NCBI GenBank assembly: GCA_016710465.1
Contig: JADJVS010000014.1
Coordinates: 1,488,001 to 1,552,000 of the forward strand
Reading direction: 5' to 3'
Length of the DNA stretch: 64,000 nt
Source of the DNA: Sulfuritalea sp.
GTDB taxonomy: Bacteria > Pseudomonadota > Gammaproteobacteria > Burkholderiales > Rhodocyclaceae
The translations under genes were made by a program, and so were the position numbers. The notes under the pieces are model-generated. The model was not told the origin of the DNA, did not search any database, and saw only the letters and a program-made list of their open reading frames with translations. This document shows, piece after piece, positions 32,718 through 40,628 of the stretch; position 1 is the first letter of the stretch, and every line of letters starts with the position of its first letter.

Positions 32718-34445
32718 ATGTCGTCTTCCCCCGATCAAAATGCCGCGATGCAAGCCATGATGCAGGCAGGCAACGCGATGGCACAAGGATTCAGCCAGTT
32801 CTTCGCCGCGCAGCAAAAGCTCGCCGCACCCAGCCCCGGCGCACCGGCATGGCTTGCCGAATCGGAGGCGCTGAAAGCACTGCAGCAGGAATGGATGAGC
32901 CAGCACGCCAGGCTGTGGCAGGGCATGCTGGGCAGGGCGCCGGACCAGCCGGCGACGCCGGTGGCGAGTCCCGCGCCAGGCGACAAGCGTTTCGACGATC
33001 CGGCCTGGGCGGAAAGCCCGATGTATGACTACCTGCGCCAGGCCTATCTGATCAACGCCGACTATGTGAAACGCATGGTCGAGGCGGCGCCGATGGCCGA
33101 TGGCCAGGCCAAGGACCGCATGCGCTTCATGGCGCGGCAGATGGTCGACGCGATGGCGCCGTCCAACTTCCTCGCCACCAATCCCGAATTCGTCAAGACG
33201 GCGATGGAGACCAAGGGTCTGAGCATCCAGCAGGGCATCCAGAACCTGATCGCCGACCTGGAAAAAGGTCGCATCTCGATGACCGACGACAGCGCCTTCG
33301 AGGTCGGCCGCAACCTCGCGGTGACGCCCGGCGCCGTGGTCTATGAAAACGAGCTGATGCAGCTCCTGCAGTATTCGCCGCAGACCGAGACGGTCGCGGT
33401 ACGGCCTTTCCTGATGGTGCCGCCCTGCATCAACAAGTATTACATTCTCGACCTGCAGCCCGAGAACTCGGTTGTGCGCTATGCCGTGGAACAGGGCAAC
33501 ACCGTGTTCCTGATTTCATGGAAGAACGTGCAGGCCGATCAGGGGCACCTGAGCTGGGACGATTACATCGAACAGGGTGCGCTGCAGGCCATCAAGGTGG
33601 TGCAGGAGATCTGCGGCATCGACCAGATCAACGCGCTGGGCTTCTGCGTCGGCGGCACCATCCTCGGTTCGGCCTTGTCGGTGGCGGCCCTGCGCGGCGA
33701 AAATCCGGTGGCATCGCTCACCCTGCTCACCACGCTGCTTGACTTCGCCGATTCCGGCGAGATCGGCTGCCTGGTCGACGAAACCGCCGTGCAGGCGCGC
33801 GAGACCACCATTGGCAAGGGCGGCCTGCTCAAGGGCAGCGAGCTGGCCAGCGTGTTCTCCTCGCTTCGCGCCAACGACCTGATCTGGCAATACGTGGTCG
33901 GCAATTATCTGAAGGGCAAGAAGCCGCCCGCCTTCGACCTGCTGTTCTGGAACGCCGACGCCACCAATCTGCCCGGCCCCTTCCTCGCCTGGTACCTGCG
34001 CAACATGTACCTGGAGAATAACCTGCGCGTGCCGGGCAAGCTGGAGATGTGCGGCGTCAAGGCCGACCTCGGCCGTGTGGACATGCCGGCCTTCATTTAC
34101 GCCAGCCGCGAAGACCACATCGTGCCGTGGAAATCCGCTTACCAGAGCCGCAGCCTGCTCGGCGGCGAGACCGCCTTTGTGCTCGGCGCCTCGGGACATA
34201 TTGCCGGCGTCATCAATCCGGCGGCGAAGAACAAGCGCAGCCACTGGATCAACGACAGCGCCACGGCGAACGCCGACGAGTGGTTCGACACCGCGACCGA
34301 GGTCAAGGGCAGTTGGTGGCCGGTGTGGGCCAACTGGCTGAAGCAGCACGCCGGAGGCGAGCTTCCCGCCCGCGCCAAACTGGGCAGCAAGGCCTACCCG
34401 CCGGGTGAGCCGGCGCCGGGCAGCTACGTCAAGCAGAAGGCATGA
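32718..34445 (+). CDS. phaC: Class I poly(3-hydroxyalkanoate) synthase
   Basis: A 575-residue PHA polymerase that joins 3-hydroxyacyl-CoA units at the granule surface. The lipase-like box is GFCVGG with catalytic Cys310; the N-terminal PhaC domain (WAESPMYDYLRQAYLINADYV) and the C-terminal YASREDHIVPWKSAYQS / LGASGHIAGVINPAAK segments with the catalytic Asp and His are present. The ATG at 32718 follows an AGGAG site. It is followed by two phaB genes and phaR; no phaA thiolase is in the window. Confidence 0.95.
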   Translation: MSSSPDQNAAMQAMMQAGNAMAQGFSQFFAAQQKLAAPSPGAPAWLAESEALKALQQEWMSQHARLWQGMLGRAPDQPATPVASPAPGDKRFDDPAWAESPMYDYLRQAYLINADYVKRMVEAAPMADGQAKDRMRFMARQMVDAMAPSNFLATNPEFVKTAMETKGLSIQQGIQNLIADLEKGRISMTDDSAFEVGRNLAVTPGAVVYENELMQLLQYSPQTETVAVRPFLMVPPCINKYYILDLQPENSVVRYAVEQGNTVFLISWKNVQADQGHLSWDDYIEQGALQAIKVVQEICGIDQINALGFCVGGTILGSALSVAALRGENPVASLTLLTTLLDFADSGEIGCLVDETAVQARETTIGKGGLLKGSELASVFSSLRANDLIWQYVVGNYLKGKKPPAFDLLFWNADATNLPGPFLAWYLRNMYLENNLRVPGKLEMCGVKADLGRVDMPAFIYASREDHIVPWKSAYQSRSLLGGETAFVLGASGHIAGVINPAAKNKRSHWINDSATANADEWFDTATEVKGSWWPVWANWLKQHAGGELPARAKLGSKAYPPGEPAPGSYVKQKA

Positions 34446-34530
34446 AGCAAACGTCGATTCCGGCCTGGGGCACGGGTTTCGGCGGGACTTTCAAAGCCCC
34501 GACCCAACAAAAATCGAGAGGAGAAACAAA

Positions 34531-35271
34531 ATGCTGCGAGTTGCACTGGTAACGGGAGGCATGGGCGGTCTGGGCGAGGCGATCTGTATCAAACTCGCGG
34601 CCCTGGGTTACAAGGTCGTCACCACCTACAGCCCCAGCAACACCAAGGCGGCCGAGTGGCTGCGCACCATGAACGACATGGGCTACGGCTTCAAGGCCTA
34701 TCCCTGCGACGTTGCCGATTTCGATTCCTGCAAGGCTTGCGTGGCGCAGGTAAGCAGCGAAATCGGTCCGGTCGAGGTGCTGGTGAACAACGCCGGCATC
34801 ACCCGTGACATGACGTTCAAGAAGATGACCAAGGCCGACTGGGACGCGGTGATCCACACCAACCTCGACTCGACCTTCAACATGACCAAGCAGGTGATGG
34901 ACGGCATGATGGAGCGCAACTGGGGCCGCGTCATCAACATCTCCTCGGTCAACGGCCAGAAGGGCGCCTTCGGCCAGACCAACTATTCCGCCGCCAAGGC
35001 CGGCATGCACGGTTTCACCAAGGCCCTGGCGCTGGAAGTGGCGAAGAAGGGGGTGACGGTCAACACCATCTCCCCGGGCTACATCGGCACCAAGATGGTC
35101 ATGGCGATCCCCCAGGAAGTGCTCGACAGCAAGATCCTGCCGCTGATCGCCCAGGGCCGTCTGGGCAAGCCGGAAGAAGTCGCCGGCCTGGTGGCCTACC
35201 TGGCTTCGGAAGAGGCGGCCTTCGTCACCGGCGCCAACATCTCCATCAACGGCGGTCAGCACATGTATTGA
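34531..35271 (+). CDS. phaB: Acetoacetyl-CoA reductase, first paralogue
   Basis: A 246-residue short-chain dehydrogenase that makes (R)-3-hydroxybutyryl-CoA with NADPH for PHA synthesis. Seen: ALVTGGMGGLGEAI, VLVNNAGITRD, the Ser-Tyr-Lys active site in NISSVNGQKGAFGQTNYSAAKAG, and the PhaB-typical PGYIGTKMVMAI. A strong AGGAG site precedes the ATG. It lies 85 bp after phaC and probably shares its transcript. Confidence 0.93.
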   Translation: MLRVALVTGGMGGLGEAICIKLAALGYKVVTTYSPSNTKAAEWLRTMNDMGYGFKAYPCDVADFDSCKACVAQVSSEIGPVEVLVNNAGITRDMTFKKMTKADWDAVIHTNLDSTFNMTKQVMDGMMERNWGRVINISSVNGQKGAFGQTNYSAAKAGMHGFTKALALEVAKKGVTVNTISPGYIGTKMVMAIPQEVLDSKILPLIAQGRLGKPEEVAGLVAYLASEEAAFVTGANISINGGQHMY

Positions 35272-35349
35272 TCGCCCCGGGTCGAAGGCTTCGCTTGCAG
35301 GACGCTTTCGGCCCGAAAGATTTCATTGGACGTATAGGAAGCAGCAATC

Positions 35350-36090
35350 ATGGCAAAGAAAATTGCATTGGTAACGGGAGCAATGGGTGGCCTGGGCACG
35401 GCGATCTGCAAGTCGCTTGCCCAGAGCGGGTTCACCGTGGTGGCGAACTGCCTGCCGAATTTCCCCCCCAAGGACGAATGGCTGGCCAAGATGAAGTCGG
35501 AAGGTTTTGACTTCGCGGTGGCCGAGGCCGACGTGACGGACTTCGACGGCTGTGCCGCGATGGTGAAGAAGATCGAGGCCGACTTCGGCCCGGTCGACGT
35601 GCTGGTGAACAACGCCGGCATCACCCGCGACGCGATGTTCAAGAAGATGGAAAAGGGCCAGTGGGACGCGGTGCTATCCACCAACCTCGACTCCGTGTTC
35701 AACGTCACCCATCAGGTGCTGCCCGGCATGGCCGATCGCGGCTGGGGACGCGTCATCAACATCTCGTCGGTCAACGGCGTCAAGGGCCAGTTCGGCCAGG
35801 CCAACTACTCGGCAGCCAAGGCCGGCATCCTCGGCTTCACCAAGGCGATCGCCGCGGAAGTGGCGCGCAAGGGCGTCACGGTCAACGCCATCGCCCCGGG
35901 CTACATCGGCACCGACATGGTCATGGCCATCAAGCAGGAAGTGCGCGACTCCATCGTCGCCACGATCCCGATGGGACGTCTGGGCAAGCCGGAAGAAATC
36001 GGCGCCCTGTGCTCGTATCTGGTGTCGGACCTCGCCGGCTACATGACGGGCGCGACGCTGAACATCAACGGCGGCCTGCATTTCTGCTGA
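35350..36090 (+). CDS. phaB: Acetoacetyl-CoA reductase, second paralogue
   Basis: Another 246-residue PhaB with the same motifs (ALVTGAMGGLGTAI, NISSVNGVKGQFGQANYSAAKAG, PGYIGTDMVMAIKQEV), clearly a diverged tandem duplicate of the preceding gene. Differences cluster in the substrate loop (LPNFPPKDEWLAKM against SPSNTKAAEWLRTM). The two may differ in expression or cofactor use; that is inference. Confidence 0.93.
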   Translation: MAKKIALVTGAMGGLGTAICKSLAQSGFTVVANCLPNFPPKDEWLAKMKSEGFDFAVAEADVTDFDGCAAMVKKIEADFGPVDVLVNNAGITRDAMFKKMEKGQWDAVLSTNLDSVFNVTHQVLPGMADRGWGRVINISSVNGVKGQFGQANYSAAKAGILGFTKAIAAEVARKGVTVNAIAPGYIGTDMVMAIKQEVRDSIVATIPMGRLGKPEEIGALCSYLVSDLAGYMTGATLNINGGLHFC

Positions 36091-36104
36091 GCCGACGGCA
36101 CCAT

Positions 36105-36144
36105 CCCCATGCCGCTTCCCGCCCTGGCGGGAGCCGGAATGGGG
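36105..36144 (+). terminator. Long imperfect hairpin after the second phaB
   Basis: CCCCAT pairs with ATGGGG and TCCCGCC with GGCGGGA around a CT loop, an imperfect 18-bp stem. No T-run follows, so it may instead stabilise the upstream mRNA end. Confidence 0.4.
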
Positions 36145-36192
36145 CGGTAGCACCATGGTAGTAGAATGTTTCGCATGAGGGAGGAGCATCAC

Positions 36193-36744
36193 ATGGCCAC
36201 ACAGAGCCGACTCATCAAGAAATATCCGAATCGCCGACTGTATGACACCCGCACCAGCACCTACATCACGCTGGCCGATGTCAAGGAGCTCGTCCTCGCG
36301 CATGAGCCCTTCCAGGTGGTCGACGCCAAGACCGGCGACGACCTGACGCGGTCCATCCTGTTGCAGATCATCCTCGAAGAGGAAGCCGGCGGCGCGCCGA
36401 TGTTCTCCTCCGACCTGCTATCGCAGATGATCCGTTTCTACGGCAATGCCATGCAGGGCATGATGGGCAACTACATCGAGAACAACATCCGCTCCTTTAC
36501 CGAGGTGCAGGCCAAGCTCAAGGAGCAGGCCAAGTCGCTCTACGGCGAGACCGGTGGCGACAGCGGCGACCTCTGGGCGCAGTTCCTCAAGTTCCAGGGC
36601 CCGGCCATGCAGCACATGATGGGCGCCTACGTCGAGCAGAGCCAGAAGATGTTCCAGCAGATGCAGGACACCATGCAGGAACAGACGCGCAAGATTTTCC
36701 CCGGCATCTACCCGAAGGCCGAGGAAAAAGTCGACAAGAAGTGA
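36193..36744 (+). CDS. phaR: Polyhydroxyalkanoate synthesis repressor PhaR
   Basis: A 183-residue regulator that binds both DNA and PHA granules and represses phasin and PHA genes. The N-terminal PHB_acc_N domain is unmistakable (RLIKKYPNRRLYDTRTSTYITL), followed by a PHB_acc domain (QIILEEEAGGAPMFSSDLLSQMIRFYG) and a Met/Gln-rich helical C-terminus. The ATG at 36193 has a GGAGGAG site; the frame is open a little further upstream. It overlaps rimO by 4 bp. Confidence 0.94.
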   Translation: MATQSRLIKKYPNRRLYDTRTSTYITLADVKELVLAHEPFQVVDAKTGDDLTRSILLQIILEEEAGGAPMFSSDLLSQMIRFYGNAMQGMMGNYIENNIRSFTEVQAKLKEQAKSLYGETGGDSGDLWAQFLKFQGPAMQHMMGAYVEQSQKMFQQMQDTMQEQTRKIFPGIYPKAEEKVDKK

Positions 36745-38099
36745 CCAAGCGCAAGGCCCGCGCACCGACGGTCGGTTTCGTTTCGCTGGGCTGCCCCAAG
36801 GCGGCCTCGGACGCCGAACAGATCCTCACCCGGCTGCGCGCCGAGGGCTATGCGATCTCCGGCACCTACGACGGTGCCGACCTCGTGGTGGTGAATACCT
36901 GCGGCTTCATCGACGCCGCGGTCGAGGAATCGCTCGACGCCATCGGCGAGGCGCTGGCGGAGAACGGCAAGGTCATCGTCACTGGCTGCCTCGGTGCGAA
37001 GAAGGATGCCGCCGGCAAGGACATCGTGCGCGGCGTGCATCCGAAGGTGCTGGCTGTCACCGGCCCGCACTCAATGCCCGAGGTCATGGAGGCGGTGCAT
37101 GCCCACCTGCCACCCGCGCATGATCCCTTCGTCGATCTGGTGCCGCCGCAGGGCATCCGCCTGACGCCCGACCACTACGCTTACCTGAAGATATCCGAAG
37201 GCTGCAACCATCGGTGTAGCTTCTGCATCATTCCCTCGCTGCGCGGCGACCTGGTGTCGCGGCCGATCGGCGAGGTGCTGCACGAGGCCGAAGTGTTGGC
37301 CGCGGCCGGGGTAAAGGAGTTGCTGGTGATTTCGCAGGACACCAGCGCCTACGGCGTGGATGTCAAATACCGCACCGGCTTCCATGGCGGTCGGCCGGTG
37401 AAGACGCGTTTGCTCGAACTGTGCCGCGAACTCGGCAAGCTCGGCCTCTGGGTGCGCCTGCACTACGTCTATCCCTATCCCAGCGTCGACGACCTGATCC
37501 CGCTGATGGCCGACGGGAAAATCCTGCCTTACCTCGACGTGCCCTTCCAGCACGCCAGCCCGCGCATCCTCAAGCTGATGAAGCGCCCGGCGTCCGCGGA
37601 GAAGGTGCTCGACCGCATCGTCGCCTGGCGCCGCGAAGTGCCGGACCTGGCGATCCGCTCCACCTTCATCACCGGCTTCCCCGGCGAAACCGAGGCCGAG
37701 TTCAACGAACTGCTGGATTTCCTCGACGAGGCGCAGCTCGATCGCGTCGGCGCCTTCTCCTATTCGCCGGTGGCGGGGGCCAGCGCCAACGACCTGCCGG
37801 GCGCGCTGCCCGATGAGGTGCGCGAGGAGCGCAAGGCGCGCCTGCTGCGCCACCAGGAAGACATTTCCACCCAGCGTCTGGAACGCATGATCGGGCGTCG
37901 CATCCGGGTGCTGGTCGACGACATCGACGAGGAGGGCGCCATCGCCCGCTCGCAGGGCGACGCGCCCGATGTCGATGGCCTGGTGTACATCGCCGACGGC
38001 CATGACCTGGAGATCGGTGAATTTGCCGAGGTGAGCGTGATCGATTGCGACGTGCACGATCTCTACGCGCAACCGGGCCCGACCATCGCCGTACCGTGA
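36741..38099 (+). CDS. rimO: Ribosomal protein S12 methylthiotransferase
   Basis: A 452-residue radical-SAM enzyme that adds a methylthio group to an Asp of ribosomal protein S12. The UPF0004 domain (FVSLGCPKAASDAEQIL, VVNTCGFID, VTGCLGAK) carries the second cluster; the radical-SAM motif is CNHRCSFC (Cys155, 159, 162); a TRAM domain closes the protein. It starts with GTG overlapping the phaR stop. Its end coincides with a dispersed repeat shared with the next gene start. Confidence 0.94.
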   Translation: MTKRKARAPTVGFVSLGCPKAASDAEQILTRLRAEGYAISGTYDGADLVVVNTCGFIDAAVEESLDAIGEALAENGKVIVTGCLGAKKDAAGKDIVRGVHPKVLAVTGPHSMPEVMEAVHAHLPPAHDPFVDLVPPQGIRLTPDHYAYLKISEGCNHRCSFCIIPSLRGDLVSRPIGEVLHEAEVLAAAGVKELLVISQDTSAYGVDVKYRTGFHGGRPVKTRLLELCRELGKLGLWVRLHYVYPYPSVDDLIPLMADGKILPYLDVPFQHASPRILKLMKRPASAEKVLDRIVAWRREVPDLAIRSTFITGFPGETEAEFNELLDFLDEAQLDRVGAFSYSPVAGASANDLPGALPDEVREERKARLLRHQEDISTQRLERMIGRRIRVLVDDIDEEGAIARSQGDAPDVDGLVYIADGHDLEIGEFAEVSVIDCDVHDLYAQPGPTIAVP

Positions 38100-38111
38100 G
38101 CGCCGACTTTC
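38081..38111 (-). repeat. Dispersed repeat across the rimO/glcD-like junction
   Basis: On the minus strand GAAAGTCGGCGCTCACGG then TACGGCGATGGTC, about 24 of 30 positions matching. It contains the rimO stop and the next gene's GTG start. Confidence 0.5.
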
Positions 38112-39493
38112 AGGATCGTTTGCGCGGCATCGTCGGTGTGTCGCGCGTGCTGACGCAGGCGGACGACGTGGCCCCCTTCTGCACCGACTGGCGCGGCCGC
38201 TACACCGGCAACGCGCGTTGCGTGGTGCTGCCCGGCAGCACCGAGGAAGTTGCCGCGGTGGTCGGCGCCTGCGCAGACGCCGGGGCGAGCGTTGTGCCGC
38301 AGGGCGGCAATACCGGGCTGTGCGGCGGCGCCACGCCGATCGGCGGCGAGGTGGTGATCGTGCTGACGCGCCTCAACCGCATCCGCAACGTCGACCCGGA
38401 CAACAATTCCATCACCGTCGAGGCCGGTTGCACCCTGCATGCCGTGCAGGAAGCGGCGCGCGAGGTCGACCGCCTGTTCCCGCTCTCGCTCGCCGCCGAA
38501 GGCAGCGCCACCATCGGCGGCAACCTGTCGACCAATGCCGGCGGCGTGCAGGTGCTGCGCTACGGCAACACCCGCGAACTCTGCCTGGGCCTGGAAGTGG
38601 TGCTGGCCGACGGACGCGTCTGGAACGGACTGCGCGGCCTGCGCAAGGACAACACAGGCTACGACCTCAAGCAGCTTTTCATCGGCGCCGAAGGCAGCCT
38701 GGGCCTGATCACGGCGGCGACGCTGAAGCTGTTTCCGCGTCCGCGCGCGCGGGCCACGGCCTGGGTGGCGGTGCCCGATCCGGCCGCCGCCGTCGCCCTG
38801 CTCGGACGCCTGCGCGATGTCGCGGGCGACAACGTCACGGCTTTCGAGATCGTCGGGCGGCCGGCGCTGGAACTGGTGCTCAAGCACATTCCGGGCGCGC
38901 GCGATCCGCTCGCGGACAAGCCCGAATGGCAAGTCCTGATCGAGCTTTCCGGCGCCCGCGCCGACCTCGCGGCGACGCTGGAGTCGGCGCTCGAAGCGGC
39001 GGCCGAAGCCGCCGTGATCGCGGATGCCGTGGTCGCCGCCAGCGAAGCCCAGGCCGCGGCGCTCTGGGCCTTGCGCGAGAACGTCTCCGAGGCGCAGAAG
39101 ATCGAGGGCGTCTCGATCAAGCACGACATCGCGGTGCCGGTGTCGCGCATCGCCGAATTCATCGCCCGCGCCGATGCCGCCCTGCGGGCGGCCTTCCCGG
39201 CGGTGCGCATCGTCTGCTTCGGCCACATCGGCGACGGCAACCTGCACTACAACCAGTCGAAGGCGGACGCTGAATCCAACGCCGAATTCATCGCCCGTAC
39301 CGGGGCCGTGAATCGCATCGTGCACGACCTGGTGCATGAACTGGGCGGCTCGATATCGGCCGAGCACGGGCTGGGCCAGCTCAAGCGCGAAGAAATCCTG
39401 CGTTACAAGAGCGACACCGAAATGGAACTGATGCGCGCGGTCAAGCAGGCGCTCGATCCGCGCGGCCGGATGAACCCCGGCAAGCTGCTCTGA
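38096..39493 (+). CDS. FAD-linked oxidase, GlcD / D-2-hydroxyacid dehydrogenase type
   Basis: A 465-residue flavoprotein with an FAD-binding PCMH domain (VVLPGSTEEVAAVV, PQGGNTGLCGGATP, LSTNAGGVQVLRYGNTRELCLGLEVVLADG) and a C-terminal FAD-oxidase domain (CFGHIGDGNLHYN, GGSISAEHGLGQLKREEI). The family includes glycolate, D-lactate and D-2-hydroxyglutarate dehydrogenases; which one is unclear. It starts with GTG overlapping rimO. Confidence 0.9.
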   Translation: MSADFQDRLRGIVGVSRVLTQADDVAPFCTDWRGRYTGNARCVVLPGSTEEVAAVVGACADAGASVVPQGGNTGLCGGATPIGGEVVIVLTRLNRIRNVDPDNNSITVEAGCTLHAVQEAAREVDRLFPLSLAAEGSATIGGNLSTNAGGVQVLRYGNTRELCLGLEVVLADGRVWNGLRGLRKDNTGYDLKQLFIGAEGSLGLITAATLKLFPRPRARATAWVAVPDPAAAVALLGRLRDVAGDNVTAFEIVGRPALELVLKHIPGARDPLADKPEWQVLIELSGARADLAATLESALEAAAEAAVIADAVVAASEAQAAALWALRENVSEAQKIEGVSIKHDIAVPVSRIAEFIARADAALRAAFPAVRIVCFGHIGDGNLHYNQSKADAESNAEFIARTGAVNRIVHDLVHELGGSISAEHGLGQLKREEILRYKSDTEMELMRAVKQALDPRGRMNPGKLL

Positions 39494-39521
39494 GACCGTG
39501 CTGCATAGTCCCGAAAAACGC

Positions 39522-39550
39522 TTTACAGGCTGGGTCCGCCTCCCTATAAT
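39522..39550 (+). promoter_or_regulatory. Promoter of the tRNA-Ala/tRNA-Glu operon
   Basis: TTTACA (39522-39527), a 17-bp spacer and a perfect TATAAT (39545-39550), 14 bp before the tRNA-Ala gene. Confidence 0.85.
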
Positions 39551-39564
39551 GCGCGCTCTCTTGT

Positions 39565-39640
<76 letters not shown>

Positions 39641-39648
39641 AACGATAA

Positions 39649-39724
39649 GTCCCTATCGTCTAGAGGCCTAGGACAATACCCTTTCACGGTATGAACCGGG
39701 GTTCGAATCCCCGTGGGGACGCCA
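39649..39724 (+). tRNA. tRNA-Glu (TTC anticodon)
   Basis: A 76-base tRNA: acceptor GTCCCTA / TGGGGAC, anticodon loop CCTTTCACGG giving TTC, T loop GGTTCGAATCC, encoded CCA. It lies 8 bp after tRNA-Ala and is co-transcribed. Confidence 0.96.
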
Positions 39725-39732
39725 GCAAATCG

Positions 39733-39760
39733 AAAACGCCACCTTCGCGGGTGGCGTTTT
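39733..39760 (+). terminator. Terminator of the tRNA operon
   Basis: AAAACGCCACC, loop TTCGCG, GGTGGCGTTTT: an 11-bp stem ending in TTTT. The A-run at its other end also suits the opposite strand, where the methyltransferase gene ends. Confidence 0.85.
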
Positions 39761-39800
39761 CGTATCGCCGGCCGGGGCGCCGGATCATCGCGGCGCGCTG

Positions 39801-40628
39801 CTACGCCGGCTTTTCCGGGTCCCGAGGCACGCCGCCGCCGTTCGTTCCGCGCGAGGCAACGATTTCCATGCACGCGCGATAGCGCTCGCTGATTCCGTAG
39901 CGGACGGGACTGAAGCCGCAACTCTCCAGCAAGCGATGGATCGAGGCGCGACTGAAATTGTGGAAGTGCTCCATCTCCGACCAGTAGGGATTGATTCCGT
40001 CGCGGTCCAGCATCTTCCAGAGCGGGCTGTCGAGATTGGGCATTGACAGCAGCAGCGCGCCGCCGGGTAGCAGATTGCGGTGGGCCGCCTGCAATACCGG
40101 TATCGGAAACCGCGTATGTTCGAGCACATCGCACATGCTGATCACGGATGCCTTTGGATTCAGCGTGGCCTCGGTGATGTCGGCCTTGAGCGCCTGGATG
40201 CCGAGGGCCCGCAATGCGTCGACATTCCGCTGTCGCAGGTCGAAGCCGACCGGCGCGAATCCGAATTCGGCCGCGGTCAGCAGCAGGGAGGCATTGCCGA
40301 ACCCGACATCGAGCCAGATTCCCGTCTTGCGCAAGGGCAGAATGCGTTCGATCATGGCGGCGGCGATGTTGCGTTGGCGCTCGTAATCCTCTCCGACACG
40401 CTGTCCGGCCAGCGACGAGCGGAACAGTATCTCGAAGGCCTCCGGTGTGTAGAAACCGTTCCGGAGCACGTGGCCGCAGTCCGCGCAGCGCATCCACTCC
40501 ATCGTCCTCGAAAGGGGTTCCGCAAAGGCCGGATGAGCCGAGCAGTCGGCCCTGACCGTGGGTTCGATGCGGCTGCCCCCGCAGAGCGGGCAGGACTCGT
40601 AGGGAATCAGTTCGCGAAATTCCGTCAT
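39801..40628 (-). CDS. Class I SAM methyltransferase with N-terminal zinc-binding motif
   Basis: A 275-residue protein: two Cys pairs (CPLCGG and CADCGH) form an N-terminal zinc-binding element, followed by a methyltransferase fold with motif I IWLDVGFGNASLL, CDVLEHTRFPIPVLQ and LLPGGALLLSMPNL. The layout resembles methyltransferases that modify sugars or glycoconjugates (Methyltransf_13/23 type). Its ATG overlaps the stop of the TPR/O-GlcNAc-transferase-like gene, so the two probably act together, possibly on a glycan or glycoprotein. Confidence 0.82.
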   Translation of the reverse strand: MTEFRELIPYESCPLCGGSRIEPTVRADCSAHPAFAEPLSRTMEWMRCADCGHVLRNGFYTPEAFEILFRSSLAGQRVGEDYERQRNIAAAMIERILPLRKTGIWLDVGFGNASLLLTAAEFGFAPVGFDLRQRNVDALRALGIQALKADITEATLNPKASVISMCDVLEHTRFPIPVLQAAHRNLLPGGALLLSMPNLDSPLWKMLDRDGINPYWSEMEHFHNFSRASIHRLLESCGFSPVRYGISERYRACMEIVASRGTNGGGVPRDPEKPA

